This document shows positions 1 to 8,683 of a DNA stretch of 64,000 nt, one piece after another. Below the pieces are notes generated by a model, which was not told the DNA's origin, searched no databases, and saw only the letters and a list, made by a program, of their open reading frames with translations. The position numbers were made by a program, and so were the translations under genes. Origin of the DNA: an uncultured Steroidobacter sp. (GTDB lineage: Bacteria; Pseudomonadota; Gammaproteobacteria; Steroidobacterales; Steroidobacteraceae); the NCBI RefSeq assembly GCF_937958065.1, contig NZ_CALFXI010000051.1, positions 62,001 to 126,000 on the forward strand, read 5' to 3'. Position 1 is the first letter of the stretch, and every line of letters begins with the position of its first letter.

Positions 1-501
1 GGCGCCACGCAGCTTGCGGGGATCCTCGTCGCTGACGATCAGCGCCAGTTTCCTGCCATCGGGCGACCATGCGAACTCCAGCACGTCGCCATTGAAGCCG
101 GTGAGCGGCCTGGCCTCGCCGCCTTGCCGGTCCAGCAACCACACCTGCTCCGGCGGATCGTCTTCGCCGCGGGCGGTGAGAAAGGCCAGATATTTACCGT
201 CGGGACTCCAGCGCGGCATGGTCTCGCTGTCGTCCGAGTTGGTGAGCTGCAGGCTCTGCTTGCCATCCCAGCTCGACATCCAGATGTGGCTGTTGTTCTT
301 GTCCTTGACCGGATCGGCGGTGCGGACCACGTAAGCGACCCATTGCCCGTCGGGCGAGAGCTGTGGATCGCTCAGCTCACGGACCGCATTGATGTCCTCG
401 GCCGCGAGCGCCCGGCGCTCGGCCGCTGCCATCCCCATCGAGGGAACGAACTGACAAACCGCCAATGCCAGCAGCAAGGCACGCAACGTGACCGTCGACA
501 T
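1..501 (-). CDS. S9-family (prolyl oligopeptidase-like) peptidase, N-terminal part, cut by window start
   Basis: The first 167 codons of a gene that continues beyond the left edge. The start at 501 opens with a Sec-type signal peptide: a short polar stretch, a Leu/Ala-rich core, and a likely cleavage near residues 25-27 (MAAAE). Three TolB/WD40-like beta-propeller repeats follow, each marked by a SPDG motif (LSPDGQW, WSPDGKY, WSPDGRK). This arrangement is typical of the propeller that precedes the alpha/beta-hydrolase domain in exported acylaminoacyl-peptidase or dipeptidyl-peptidase enzymes of family S9. The catalytic domain is outside the window, so the peptidase assignment rests on the propeller and the signal peptide. 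A TolB-like propeller protein without a hydrolase domain is the main alternative. Confidence 0.72.
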   Translation of the reverse strand, partial: MSTVTLRALLLALAVCQFVPSMGMAAAERRALAAEDINAVRELSDPQLSPDGQWVAYVVRTADPVKDKNNSHIWMSSWDGKQSLQLTNSDDSETMPRWSPDGKYLAFLTARGEDDPPEQVWLLDRQGGEARPLTGFNGDVLEFAWSPDGRKLALIVSDEDPRKLRGA

Positions 502-651
502 CGGAACGCGCTCCCGGAGGATGAGGGACGCCAGAGTGTCGTACGGCCAATCCTCCGTCAATTCACCACGACCGGCCGGCTGGCGGAACCAAGGCATCTT
601 CCGAACGTTCTGCCACGGCAGCCATTCACACATGGCGCGAGAGACGCAAGC

Positions 652-816
652 ATGAAGCCGCTAGTCTGGTTGGGAATCGCATTGGTCGTGGCGTGGGGCA
701 TTCTCTGGCTCGGCGTGAAGATGGCCGTGTTCGCCGTGCACGCGCTGCTGTTCATCGGCGTGGTATTAATCGGTTGGGGCCTGCTGCATCGAGGGCACGC
801 CGACAACCCCTCTTAA
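652..816 (+). CDS. Small two-helix membrane protein of unknown function
   Basis: A 54-residue ORF starting at ATG 652. It is mostly hydrophobic, with two predicted transmembrane segments (about residues 4-22 and 25-44) and a short polar tail ending HADNPS. Its stop lies 16 bp before the topoisomerase gene on the same strand, so cotranscription is plausible. I recognise no family. Codon use and the clean membrane pattern favour a real gene, but its short length leaves doubt. Confidence 0.5.
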   Translation: MKPLVWLGIALVVAWGILWLGVKMAVFAVHALLFIGVVLIGWGLLHRGHADNPS

Positions 817-832
817 CATTTGATGGTCGGCC

Positions 833-1909
833 ATGCGTGACCTGCCGCCAGATCTCCCTGAATCGGTGTTGCAGGCTCATCAGCATGCACGCGCCAACGG
901 CTTGATCTATGTGTCGGACGCCGAGCCGGGCATCGAGCGTCACAAGCGCGGCAAGGGTTTCTACTATGTCGGGCCCGACCACAAGCGCATCACCGAGGAG
1001 CGCGTCCTCGCGCGTATCCGCAAGCTGGCGATTCCGCCGGCCTATACCGAAGTCTGGATCTGCACCAAGGAACGCGGACATCTGCAGGCGACCGGTCGCG
1101 ATGCCCGCAGGCGCAAGCAGTATCGCTATCACCCCGAGTGGCGCGCCACGCGTGACGACGGCAAGTTCTCCAAGATGGTCGAGTTCGGCGCGCAGTTGCC
1201 CAAGCTGCGGCGCCGGCTCAAGCAGGACCTGGCCTTGCCCGGCCTGCCGAAGAACAAAGTGCTGGCAGTCATCGTCACCTTGCTCGAAGAAACATTGATT
1301 CGAGTCGGCAACGAAGAGTACGCGCGCACCAACCAGTCCTTTGGACTGACGACGTTGAGAAACAAGCACGTCAAGTTTCTGCGGGACGGACGGGCTTCTT
1401 TCAGCTTCCGTGGCAAGAGCGGCCGCCAGCATGAAGTCGTGCTGGATGACCGCAGGCTCGGGCGTCTGATCAGACACATTCAGCAGCTGCCCGGGCAGGC
1501 GCTGTTCCAGTACGTGGATGACGACGGTCAACGCCAGCCGGTGGACTCGGGCATGGTGAACGAATATCTGCGCGAGGCCATGGGCGGAGACAACGATTTC
1601 ACCGCCAAGGATTTTCGCACCTGGGGCGGCACGGTCAGAGCCATTGCGTTCCTTGCGTGCCAGGCACGCGACGACCCCATGAGTCAGCGCGCCTTCAATG
1701 GCTGTGTGGCGGCGACCGCTCGCAACGTCGCCGAGGCCCTGGGCAACACGCCGGCGGTTTGCCGCAAGTCATATATCAACCCGGTCGTGTTCGACGCATG
1801 GAAGGCCGGGATCGTCGAGAAACGGGTGCCACGCACGCCGATGTCGCCGCGACGCATGGAGCAGGCCGCATTGGCATTGCTCAAAGTTCAGCACAAGACC
1901 GTTAAATAG
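833..1909 (+). CDS. DNA topoisomerase IB (eukaryotic/poxvirus type)
   Basis: This 358-residue protein has the layout of bacterial/poxvirus topoisomerase IB: a small N-terminal DNA-binding domain with the GKGFYYV motif, followed by a tyrosine-recombinase-fold catalytic domain. Visible catalytic elements are a conserved Lys in the KHVKF strand, an Arg at about residue 262 (DFRTWGGT), and the nucleophile Tyr at about 314 in CRKSYINP. Enzymes of this type relax positive and negative supercoils without ATP through a 3'-phosphotyrosine intermediate. They are scattered in bacteria and are accessory to the type IA enzyme and gyrase. Length is normal for the bacterial form. Upstream lies the small membrane ORF; the DUF2339 gene follows 75 bp downstream. 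Confidence 0.93.
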   Translation: MRDLPPDLPESVLQAHQHARANGLIYVSDAEPGIERHKRGKGFYYVGPDHKRITEERVLARIRKLAIPPAYTEVWICTKERGHLQATGRDARRRKQYRYHPEWRATRDDGKFSKMVEFGAQLPKLRRRLKQDLALPGLPKNKVLAVIVTLLEETLIRVGNEEYARTNQSFGLTTLRNKHVKFLRDGRASFSFRGKSGRQHEVVLDDRRLGRLIRHIQQLPGQALFQYVDDDGQRQPVDSGMVNEYLREAMGGDNDFTAKDFRTWGGTVRAIAFLACQARDDPMSQRAFNGCVAATARNVAEALGNTPAVCRKSYINPVVFDAWKAGIVEKRVPRTPMSPRRMEQAALALLKVQHKTVK

Positions 1910-1984
1910 GTCGTTTGCGCTTCAGCCGGCGCTCCAGCAAGATGCGCGCGCCGGGACGCGGCCCGGCACAGAAGCAGTGCGCGC

Positions 1985-4717
1985 ATGCAGCCGGAAAAAC
2001 AAGCGTCTTCCAAGGCACTGACCATCGGTCTGGCGTTGCTGTTCGGCGTGGCCGGCACTTCCATCACTTCGGATGTGGAGAACTTCTGGCTCGGTGCGTT
2101 GCTGGGCGCCTTGCTGGCGCAGATCTTTCATCTGCGTGGTCGGGTCCAGTCGTTGGATGAACAGTTGCAGTCGCTGCGAAGGACCGTCGAGATTCGCGAG
2201 CCGCAACCCGCTGCTGAAACCACGCCGCCAGCGGCGAAGACGGAAGTCACACCGGCTCTGGCGCCCTCGCCTATCGTCGCAACGGCTCAGACTCCAGCGG
2301 CCGTGTCGCCCAGCATTGCGCAGCCCACGGCTCCAACTACCGCACCTCCAGCGTCGCCCCGTCGTCCTGCTTCGCCGCCCGAGCCTTCCGGTATCGAACG
2401 TTTGATGGGCGAGCTCATTGCCTGGCTCAAGCGCGGCAATCCGCTGGCGCGTATCGGCGTCGTCATCCTGTTCTTCGGTGCAACGTTCCTCGCGAAGTAC
2501 GCGGCCGAGAACAGTCTGTTTCCCATCGAGCTGCGTTTCGTCGGCATCGCGATCGGAGCGTTCGCGCTGCTCATGGTTGGCTGGCGATTGCGCGAAAAGC
2601 GGCCGGTGTATTCAGAGGTGCTGCAAGGCGGTGGCATCGCGGGCTTGTATCTAACCGTCTACGCCGCGACACGTTTCGATCTGCTGCCCACCGGGCTGGC
2701 CTTTGGCTTGATGATCGTGATCGTGCTGGCCGCTGCCATTCTCGCGGTCGGACAGAACGCACTCTCGCTTGCCGTCATGGGCACGGCAGGCGGCTTCCTC
2801 GCGCCGATCATGGTGTCGACGGGCAGCGGCAACTTCATCGCACTGTTCAGTTATTACGCAGTGCTCAATCTTGGCGTGTTCGCGGTCGCGTGGTTCCGGA
2901 CCTGGAAAGTGCTCAATGTGCTGGGCTTCCTGTTTACGTTCACGATCACCGGCCTGTGGCGCGTGAACGGTTATGAAAGCGACGACCTGTTGGCCGCCGA
3001 TGCTTTCCTGATCCTGTTCTTCCTGATGTACGTCGGGGTATCGATCCTGAACTGTGTCCGTCAGCCGCCCGACTTGAAGGGCTATGTTTCCGGCTCGCTG
3101 GTGTTCGGCTTGCCCGTCGTCGCGTTTGGATTGCACGCGTCGATGGTCTCGGGGATCGAGTTCGCGTTGGCATGGAGTGCGTTTGCGCTCGGAGCGTTTT
3201 ATCTGCTGCTCGGCTGGCTGCTGTACCAGGCGCGTCGCGAGAACTTCCGCTTGCTGGTGGAAACATTCGCCGCGCTCGGCGTGATCTTCGGGAGTCTTGC
3301 CATTCCGCTGGCATTCGATACTCGAACGACTGCCGCGATGTGGGCTGTCGAGGGCGCGGGTTTGCTGTGGCTCGGTGTGCGTCAGGAGCGCAAGCTGGCT
3401 CGCGCGTTCGGTGCGTTGCTGCAGATCGCGGCGGGCATGGGTTATCTGATCGGCATGGCGTACCGGAATGCCGCCGATTGGCCGGTGCTGAACAGCACCC
3501 TGCTCGGCGCGCTCATGCTCAGTCTGTCCGGCATCTGCACCGGCTATTGGTTGTTTCGTAATCAGGCACGACAGGCACGTTACGAGATGGGTGCCGATGT
3601 CGTGTTCACTCTTTGGGGCGTGGGTTGGTGGTTGGTCGGCGGCCTGCGCGAGATCGGAATGTTCCTGCCGGAAGCCTGGTATGGCGGGTCGTTGAGCTTC
3701 GTGGCTTTGACGATTGCGCTGCTCGCGTGGCTGAGCTTGAAACGTGAGTGGCGACTGCCTCTGCTCATCGCAACCTACCTCCCGCCGGTGTGCGCCTTGT
3801 TCGCTGTGACGAGTGCGACGCTGGCGCATCCATTTACTCACTGGGGGGCCGTGGGCTGGGTGCTGCTGTTCGCGGCGCACTTCGCGATGTTGCGGCTTGG
3901 CGAGAGCCGAGACGTGCAAGGTCTCGACTGGCTGCACGCCGGCGCGACCTGGGTGTTCACGCTGCTCGTTGCCTGGGAAACGAGCTATCGGATCGGCGAG
4001 CTGACGACTGGCGTGTGGGCGCTGTTGCCCTGGGGCGTCGTGCCGGCACTGGTGGTCGCCTGGCTCGGCCGCCAGCAATTGCGACCGCACTGGCCGGTTG
4101 CGACGCGCGAGCGAGCTTATCGGATTTACGGCGCCATTCCGGCGGTCGTTGCAATGAGCGTTTGGATACTCGGCATCAACGTCAGCAACACGGGCGACTC
4201 GACCTGGCTGCCCTACATGCCCTTGTTGAATCCGCTCGATATCAGCGTCGCCCTGTGCTTCGCATCGCTCGCGATGTGGTGGAGCTCGCTCGATGACCGG
4301 CAGCGCGCGAGTTGCTGGCCATTCGAGCCGCGAGCGTTGATCGCAATCGTCGCCGGGCTCGGATTCATCTGGCTCAATGCCGCCTTGATCAGGACGCTGC
4401 ACCACAATTTCGGGGCGCCCATCACGTTCTATGGAATGACCCATTCCACGCTGGTGCAGGCGTCGCTGTCCATCTTCTGGGGCGTGCTTGGCTTCACCGC
4501 CATGACGCTGGCGGCGCGGCAGCGCTGGCGATATGTCTGGATCGTGGGGGCGGCGTTGATGATCGTCGTCGTCGCAAAACTGTTCCTGGTCGATCTGTCC
4601 AACGTCGGCACCATCGCGCGCATCACGTCCTTCCTGACGGTGGGCGCGTTGCTGCTGGTGACGGGTTATCTCGCGCCTCTGCCGCCGCGCAAGATGAGTG
4701 AGCAGGTAACGCAATGA
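1985..4717 (+). CDS. DUF2339 polytopic membrane protein
   Basis: A 910-residue inner-membrane protein. The N-terminus has two hydrophobic helices, then a short coiled-coil-like stretch, then a Pro/Ala/Thr-rich linker (about residues 78-135). The remaining roughly 770 residues are an almost continuous series of transmembrane helices, many containing Trp/Gly motifs such as AWLKRGNPLARIGVVILF near the first helix. This matches DUF2339 (Pfam), a family of very large multi-pass proteins of unknown biochemical role. The stop codon overlaps the start of the DUF3999 gene in an ATGA, and the DUF2339-DUF3999 pairing is recurrent in Proteobacteria. I infer that the two form an envelope complex; the substrate or process is unknown. 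Confidence 0.85.
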   Translation: MQPEKQASSKALTIGLALLFGVAGTSITSDVENFWLGALLGALLAQIFHLRGRVQSLDEQLQSLRRTVEIREPQPAAETTPPAAKTEVTPALAPSPIVATAQTPAAVSPSIAQPTAPTTAPPASPRRPASPPEPSGIERLMGELIAWLKRGNPLARIGVVILFFGATFLAKYAAENSLFPIELRFVGIAIGAFALLMVGWRLREKRPVYSEVLQGGGIAGLYLTVYAATRFDLLPTGLAFGLMIVIVLAAAILAVGQNALSLAVMGTAGGFLAPIMVSTGSGNFIALFSYYAVLNLGVFAVAWFRTWKVLNVLGFLFTFTITGLWRVNGYESDDLLAADAFLILFFLMYVGVSILNCVRQPPDLKGYVSGSLVFGLPVVAFGLHASMVSGIEFALAWSAFALGAFYLLLGWLLYQARRENFRLLVETFAALGVIFGSLAIPLAFDTRTTAAMWAVEGAGLLWLGVRQERKLARAFGALLQIAAGMGYLIGMAYRNAADWPVLNSTLLGALMLSLSGICTGYWLFRNQARQARYEMGADVVFTLWGVGWWLVGGLREIGMFLPEAWYGGSLSFVALTIALLAWLSLKREWRLPLLIATYLPPVCALFAVTSATLAHPFTHWGAVGWVLLFAAHFAMLRLGESRDVQGLDWLHAGATWVFTLLVAWETSYRIGELTTGVWALLPWGVVPALVVAWLGRQQLRPHWPVATRERAYRIYGAIPAVVAMSVWILGINVSNTGDSTWLPYMPLLNPLDISVALCFASLAMWWSSLDDRQRASCWPFEPRALIAIVAGLGFIWLNAALIRTLHHNFGAPITFYGMTHSTLVQASLSIFWGVLGFTAMTLAARQRWRYVWIVGAALMIVVVAKLFLVDLSNVGTIARITSFLTVGALLLVTGYLAPLPPRKMSEQVTQ

Positions 4718-6114
4718 TGAGATCGAGCAACAGGATCCTGGAATCGTCTATGACCATGCGTTCGATGTTTGTTTCGCTGGGATGCCTGCTGGGTGCAAGC
4801 GTCGCTGCGGCTCCGCCCAGCATGAACGACTATGCGAGCGGCATGTCGATCAGAGCGAACCATGCGCAGCCGCTGGTCGAGACGGTGCTGCCCGATGACG
4901 TGTACCGCGTCGTGACTCGGACGGACCTCGGCGATCTGCGAGTCTTCAACGCTGACGGCATGCCCGTGCCGCATGCGTTCTGTGCAACTCCGTCGAGCAC
5001 GGCGCCGCAGGTAACCGAACTGTCGCTGCCGGTCTTCGTGCTGCGTGGTCGGGATCATGTCTATACGGAAAACTCGCGCGTCGCGGTCGAAACGTCTTCG
5101 GGCACCCGAGTGAATGTGGAGGAGACTGCGGCGTCGAAGCCGGAAATCGTGAGCGGGCTGATTCACATCATCGATGCTCGCGAGACTCAACCGGTGCGCG
5201 CCATTCGCTTCGACTGGCGCAGTCCCGATGGCGCCTCCGAGGTGAAAGTTCGCATCGAGAGCAGTGACGACCTGGATCGATGGCAAACCATCGTGCCGGC
5301 GAGCACCTTGTTACTCGCGCAGCAGGGCGATCAGGAATTGCGTCGCGAGCGCATCGAGTTGCCGAGTCGTCAGTACCAGTATCTGCGCGTGCAGCGAGTC
5401 GATAGTGGTCCACCGCTGATCCTGAATTCGGTCACGGCCGAGCAGGTCGCCGCGCCGGAACAGATCGAGCCGATGTGGTTCAACGCGCTGGCCATGGAAT
5501 CCAAAGAAGCGGATGTGCTGTATTTCGATGCGCAGCACCTGGCGCCGGTCACGTATGCACGCGTGCGGCTGGCGCAGCAGAACAGCACGGTCAATGTGAG
5601 TTTGCAGAGCCGGCCCGACCACCAGACATCCTGGCGCCCGCGCTGGACGGGCGAAAGTTATTTCATCGTCTCGGACACGGTGCGCCGGGAGAGTCCGCCG
5701 GCGCAGTTTCAAGCCACCACCGACCGATATTGGCGACTGCAGATTCTGAAGGATCCGCAGGTGTATCGGGACAGCACGCTGGAGCTCGGCTACAGGCCCG
5801 CCAAGCTGCGCTTTTTCGCGCAGGGTCCGGGCCCATTTACCGTCGCTTTTGGCAGCCGCCGGGCCGAACCGGCACAGGCGGTGCTTTGCGACGGCTTGTT
5901 GGCGGATGTCACGGCGAGCGAGCGGGAACGGATGATCGAACAGGGCTTCCTCGAGCAGATCGTGTCGTTGGGGGGCCCCGAGGCCCTGAAATCGCCGCCC
6001 AAAAAGACGCCGGTCAAAGTAGTGATTCTGTGGGCAGTGCTGGTCGTCGGGGTGGCGCTACTGGTCGGAATGGCACTGTCGCTGCTGAAACGCGTACGGC
6101 ATCCCACGAACTGA
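4714..6114 (+). CDS. DUF3999 exported, C-terminally anchored protein
   Basis: This 466-residue protein begins in an ATGA overlap with the DUF2339 gene. The N-terminus carries a signal peptide; the in-frame ATG at 4750 (MTMRSMFV) would give a more usual n-region and is a real alternative start. The bulk is predicted beta-rich and periplasmic, and a single transmembrane helix lies at the extreme C-terminus (about residues 432-455) followed by KRVRHP. This layout fits DUF3999, the standard partner of DUF2339. The inferred role is as the periplasmic partner of the upstream multi-pass protein. No enzymatic motif is visible. Confidence 0.78.
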   Translation: MMRSSNRILESSMTMRSMFVSLGCLLGASVAAAPPSMNDYASGMSIRANHAQPLVETVLPDDVYRVVTRTDLGDLRVFNADGMPVPHAFCATPSSTAPQVTELSLPVFVLRGRDHVYTENSRVAVETSSGTRVNVEETAASKPEIVSGLIHIIDARETQPVRAIRFDWRSPDGASEVKVRIESSDDLDRWQTIVPASTLLLAQQGDQELRRERIELPSRQYQYLRVQRVDSGPPLILNSVTAEQVAAPEQIEPMWFNALAMESKEADVLYFDAQHLAPVTYARVRLAQQNSTVNVSLQSRPDHQTSWRPRWTGESYFIVSDTVRRESPPAQFQATTDRYWRLQILKDPQVYRDSTLELGYRPAKLRFFAQGPGPFTVAFGSRRAEPAQAVLCDGLLADVTASERERMIEQGFLEQIVSLGGPEALKSPPKKTPVKVVILWAVLVVGVALLVGMALSLLKRVRHPTN

Positions 6115-6147
6115 GGCGAGGCAAATTACAGCGGCGGGGAGAGGTAG

Positions 6148-6200
6148 AAATCGCGCCTTTTACCGATTCGCGCCAGGATCGTGGCAGGATGCCCGAGCCC
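6148..6200 (-). repeat. Dispersed intergenic repeat, copy 1 (upstream of mnmG)
   Basis: Read on the minus strand, this stretch matches 14434-14488 on the plus strand. The shared core is GGGCATCCTGCCACGA, followed by a less conserved part ending in AAAAGGCG-GA-TTT, with about one indel. It lies in the mnmG leader and touches the putative -35 region. It contains no ORF. Confidence 0.6.
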
Positions 6201-6211
6201 TCGCCTAGAAT
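6182..6211 (+). promoter_or_regulatory. Putative sigma-70 promoter of mnmG
   Basis: TGGCAG (6182-6187) and TAGAAT (6206-6211) are separated by 18 bp, with TAGAAT close to the TATAAT consensus. It lies about 50 bp before the mnmG start and part of it falls inside the dispersed repeat. This is a prediction from consensus only. Confidence 0.4.
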
Positions 6212-6259
6212 ACTCGCCCTTTCATTCCCTGGGCCAGGTGCGCGGGCACCCTGATTCCC

Positions 6260-8185
6260 ATGCGTTTTCCGCAAGATTTCGATGTCATCGTGGTGGGCGG
6301 CGGTCACGCCGGTACCGAGGCTGCCCTGGCCTCGGCGAGGATGGGCGTGCGCACGCTGCTGCTCACGCAAAGCATCGAGACCCTGGGTCAGATGAGCTGC
6401 AATCCCGCGATCGGCGGCATCGGCAAGGGTCATCTGGTCAAGGAAATCGATGCCCTGGGCGGCGCCATGGCGCAGGCGGCGGATCGTGGCGGGATTCAGT
6501 TTCGCACCCTGAATGCCAGCAAGGGCCCGGCGGTCCGCGCCACGCGGGCGCAGGCCGATCGCGTGCTCTACAAGGCGGCGATCCGTTACACGCTGGAGAA
6601 CCAGCCGAACCTGACGCTGTTCCAGCAGGAAGTCGCCGATCTCATCGTCGAGCATGAACGGGTGCGCGGCGTGGTCACTCAGACCGGCATCGAGTTTCGC
6701 GCCCGGGCGGTGGTGCTCACGGTGGGCACGTTCCTGGGCGGCAAGATTCACGTCGGCCTCAGCAACTATCAGGGCGGTCGCGCCGGTGATCCGCCATCGA
6801 ATCGCCTTGCTGAACGGTTGCGCGCCTTGCCTTTCCGCGTCGGTCGTTTGAAGACCGGCACGCCGCCGCGCATCGACGGTCGCACGATCAACTATGAAGG
6901 TTTGCTGGTGCAGCCAGGCGATGAGCCGGCGCCGGTGTTCTCGTATCTAGGCCGCCGTAGCGATCATCCTCGGCAGGTGAATTGCCACATCACCGCGACC
7001 AACGAGCGCACGCACGACATCATTCGCGCCGGCTGCGATCGTTCGCCGATGTATACCGGCGTCATCGAAGGCGTCGGGCCGCGCTATTGCCCGTCGGTGG
7101 AAGACAAGATCCATCGCTTCGCCGACAAGACCTCGCACCAGATCTTCATCGAGCCCGAAGGCCTGACGACTCACGAGATCTATCCCAACGGCATTTCCAC
7201 CAGCCTGCCGTTCGATGTGCAGCTGGAGCTGGTGCGCTCGATCAAAGGGTTCGAGAACGCGCACATCACGCGGCCCGGCTACGCGATCGAGTACGACTAC
7301 TTCGATCCTCGCGATCTGCGTTACAGCCTGGAGACGAAGTTCATCGGGGGGCTGTTCTTTGCCGGCCAGATCAACGGCACGACCGGTTACGAAGAAGCCG
7401 CGGCACAAGGGTTGCTCGCGGGCCTGAACGCGGCGTTGCTGACGCAAGAGCGCGAACCGTGGACGCCGCGTCGCGACGAGGCTTACATCGGTGTGCTGGT
7501 CGATGACCTGATCACCCGCGGTACGAGCGAGCCCTATCGCATGTTCACCAGCCGCGCTGAATATCGGCTGCTCCTGCGCGAAGACAACGCAGATCTGCGC
7601 TTGACCGAGAAGGGCCGCGAGCTGGGCCTGGTGAACGACGAGCGTTGGGCATTCTTCAACACCAAGCGCGCGGCGATCGATGCCGAAGTGACGCGTCTGG
7701 ACAGGGCCATCGTGCGGCCGCAGCACCTGACCGAAGAGCGTTCGCTCGAATTGCTCGGCACCACGCTCGCTCGCGAGGCTCACGCCTTCGATCTGTTGCG
7801 ACGGCCGGAAGTGTCGTACGCCGCGCTCGCGTCGATCGAACAGGTGGGCAAGGCGGACTGGATGTATGCGCCCGATGCCGACGAGCGACTCGCCGAGCAA
7901 GTACAGCTGCAAGTCGAAGTGCAGGCCAAGTACACCGGCTACATCGATCGTCAGCAGGACGAGGTCGAGCGCCAGCGACGCCATGAAGACACGCGGCTGC
8001 CGGACAACATCGACTACGCGCAGGTGCGTGGCCTCTCGATGGAAGTTCGTCAACGCTTGCAGGAAGCACGGCCGGAGACGGTCGGTCGCGCAGCGCGGGT
8101 CCCGGGCGTTACTCCCGCCGCGATTTCACTTTTGCTGGTTCATCTGAAACGTCGGCAAGGTGTTCCCTCACAGCGGGCGAGCTGA
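6260..8185 (+). CDS. mnmG: tRNA uridine-5-carboxymethylaminomethyl modification enzyme MnmG (GidA)
   Basis: A 641-residue FAD-dependent enzyme which, with MnmE, installs the cmnm5 group on the wobble uridine of several tRNAs. The N-terminus has the Rossmann FAD motif VVGGGHAGTEAALA (about residues 11-24). This is followed by QMSCNPAIGGIGKGH and the Cys-containing GIEGVGPRYCPSVEDK-type region (here VIEGVGPRYCPSVEDK). The C-terminal helical domain that binds MnmE/tRNA is complete, and length is typical (about 630). The usual gammaproteobacterial neighbours rsmG, parA and parB do not follow; an NfeD-like gene comes instead, so the mnmG-rsmG-par linkage is broken here. MnmG genes often lie near oriC; no origin was seen directly beside it. 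Confidence 0.97.
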   Translation: MRFPQDFDVIVVGGGHAGTEAALASARMGVRTLLLTQSIETLGQMSCNPAIGGIGKGHLVKEIDALGGAMAQAADRGGIQFRTLNASKGPAVRATRAQADRVLYKAAIRYTLENQPNLTLFQQEVADLIVEHERVRGVVTQTGIEFRARAVVLTVGTFLGGKIHVGLSNYQGGRAGDPPSNRLAERLRALPFRVGRLKTGTPPRIDGRTINYEGLLVQPGDEPAPVFSYLGRRSDHPRQVNCHITATNERTHDIIRAGCDRSPMYTGVIEGVGPRYCPSVEDKIHRFADKTSHQIFIEPEGLTTHEIYPNGISTSLPFDVQLELVRSIKGFENAHITRPGYAIEYDYFDPRDLRYSLETKFIGGLFFAGQINGTTGYEEAAAQGLLAGLNAALLTQEREPWTPRRDEAYIGVLVDDLITRGTSEPYRMFTSRAEYRLLLREDNADLRLTEKGRELGLVNDERWAFFNTKRAAIDAEVTRLDRAIVRPQHLTEERSLELLGTTLAREAHAFDLLRRPEVSYAALASIEQVGKADWMYAPDADERLAEQVQLQVEVQAKYTGYIDRQQDEVERQRRHEDTRLPDNIDYAQVRGLSMEVRQRLQEARPETVGRAARVPGVTPAAISLLLVHLKRRQGVPSQRAS

Positions 8186-8386
8186 TTTCGCGCCATTGCC
8201 GCCGAACTCGAAGTTGTTTCACAACTTCTGGAAAGGGCATGGCACTCGCGCCCGCCATTCCGTAAAGTCCACAGCTCCCCGGGTCGATGTTTTGAACGAG
8301 GCGCACCGCGTGGCTGTGACCTCATTCGTCGTTTCCCTCGAGGGGCAGCTGCTACAGTCGTTCCACGTTTTTAACTTTGCACATCC

Positions 8387-8674
8387 ATGATCTGGTTCGT
8401 TCTCTTTGCCAGCACCGTGTTCGGCTTGTACTTCTGGCGGCAATACGTCCAGAGGCAGCGCGAGTTGAACAGCCCGCTCGCCAGCCATCGCTCCGGCCAC
8501 AGTCACATCGGCCAGGTCGTGGTGCTGGAGCAGGGGCTGCAGAACGGTGCGGGCCGGATCCGGCTGGGCAATCGGGATTGGGTGATTCGCGGGCCGAATC
8601 TGCCGCCGGGCACGAAGGCTCGCGTCACCGGCGTGGATGGCACGGTATTGCTGGTCGATCGCGTCGCGGCCTGA
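8387..8674 (+). CDS. Small NfeD-like (OB-fold) membrane protein
   Basis: A 95-residue protein with one N-terminal transmembrane helix (about residues 2-17) and a basic/polar linker. The C-terminal small beta domain has the pattern GRIRLGNRDWVIRG...PPGTKARVTGVDG, characteristic of the soluble NfeD OB-fold. Full NfeD proteins have a longer membrane part and accompany SPFH/stomatin proteins. None is present here, so this is a stand-alone short form. The 200 bp upstream hold no other gene. Confidence 0.6.
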   Translation: MIWFVLFASTVFGLYFWRQYVQRQRELNSPLASHRSGHSHIGQVVVLEQGLQNGAGRIRLGNRDWVIRGPNLPPGTKARVTGVDGTVLLVDRVAA

Positions 8675-8683
8675 GGCCCGAGG

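Noticed and set aside
2651..4714. Very long minus-strand open frame opposite the DUF2339 gene
   Set aside because: It is antisense to a well-supported membrane protein and its translation is Arg/Gln/His-rich with no domain; it arises from high GC and codon bias.
6260..8185. Chromosome origin directly next to mnmG
   Set aside because: No DnaA-box cluster was seen at either side of mnmG, and the usual rsmG-parAB genes are absent; the only box cluster is at 16.0 kb.
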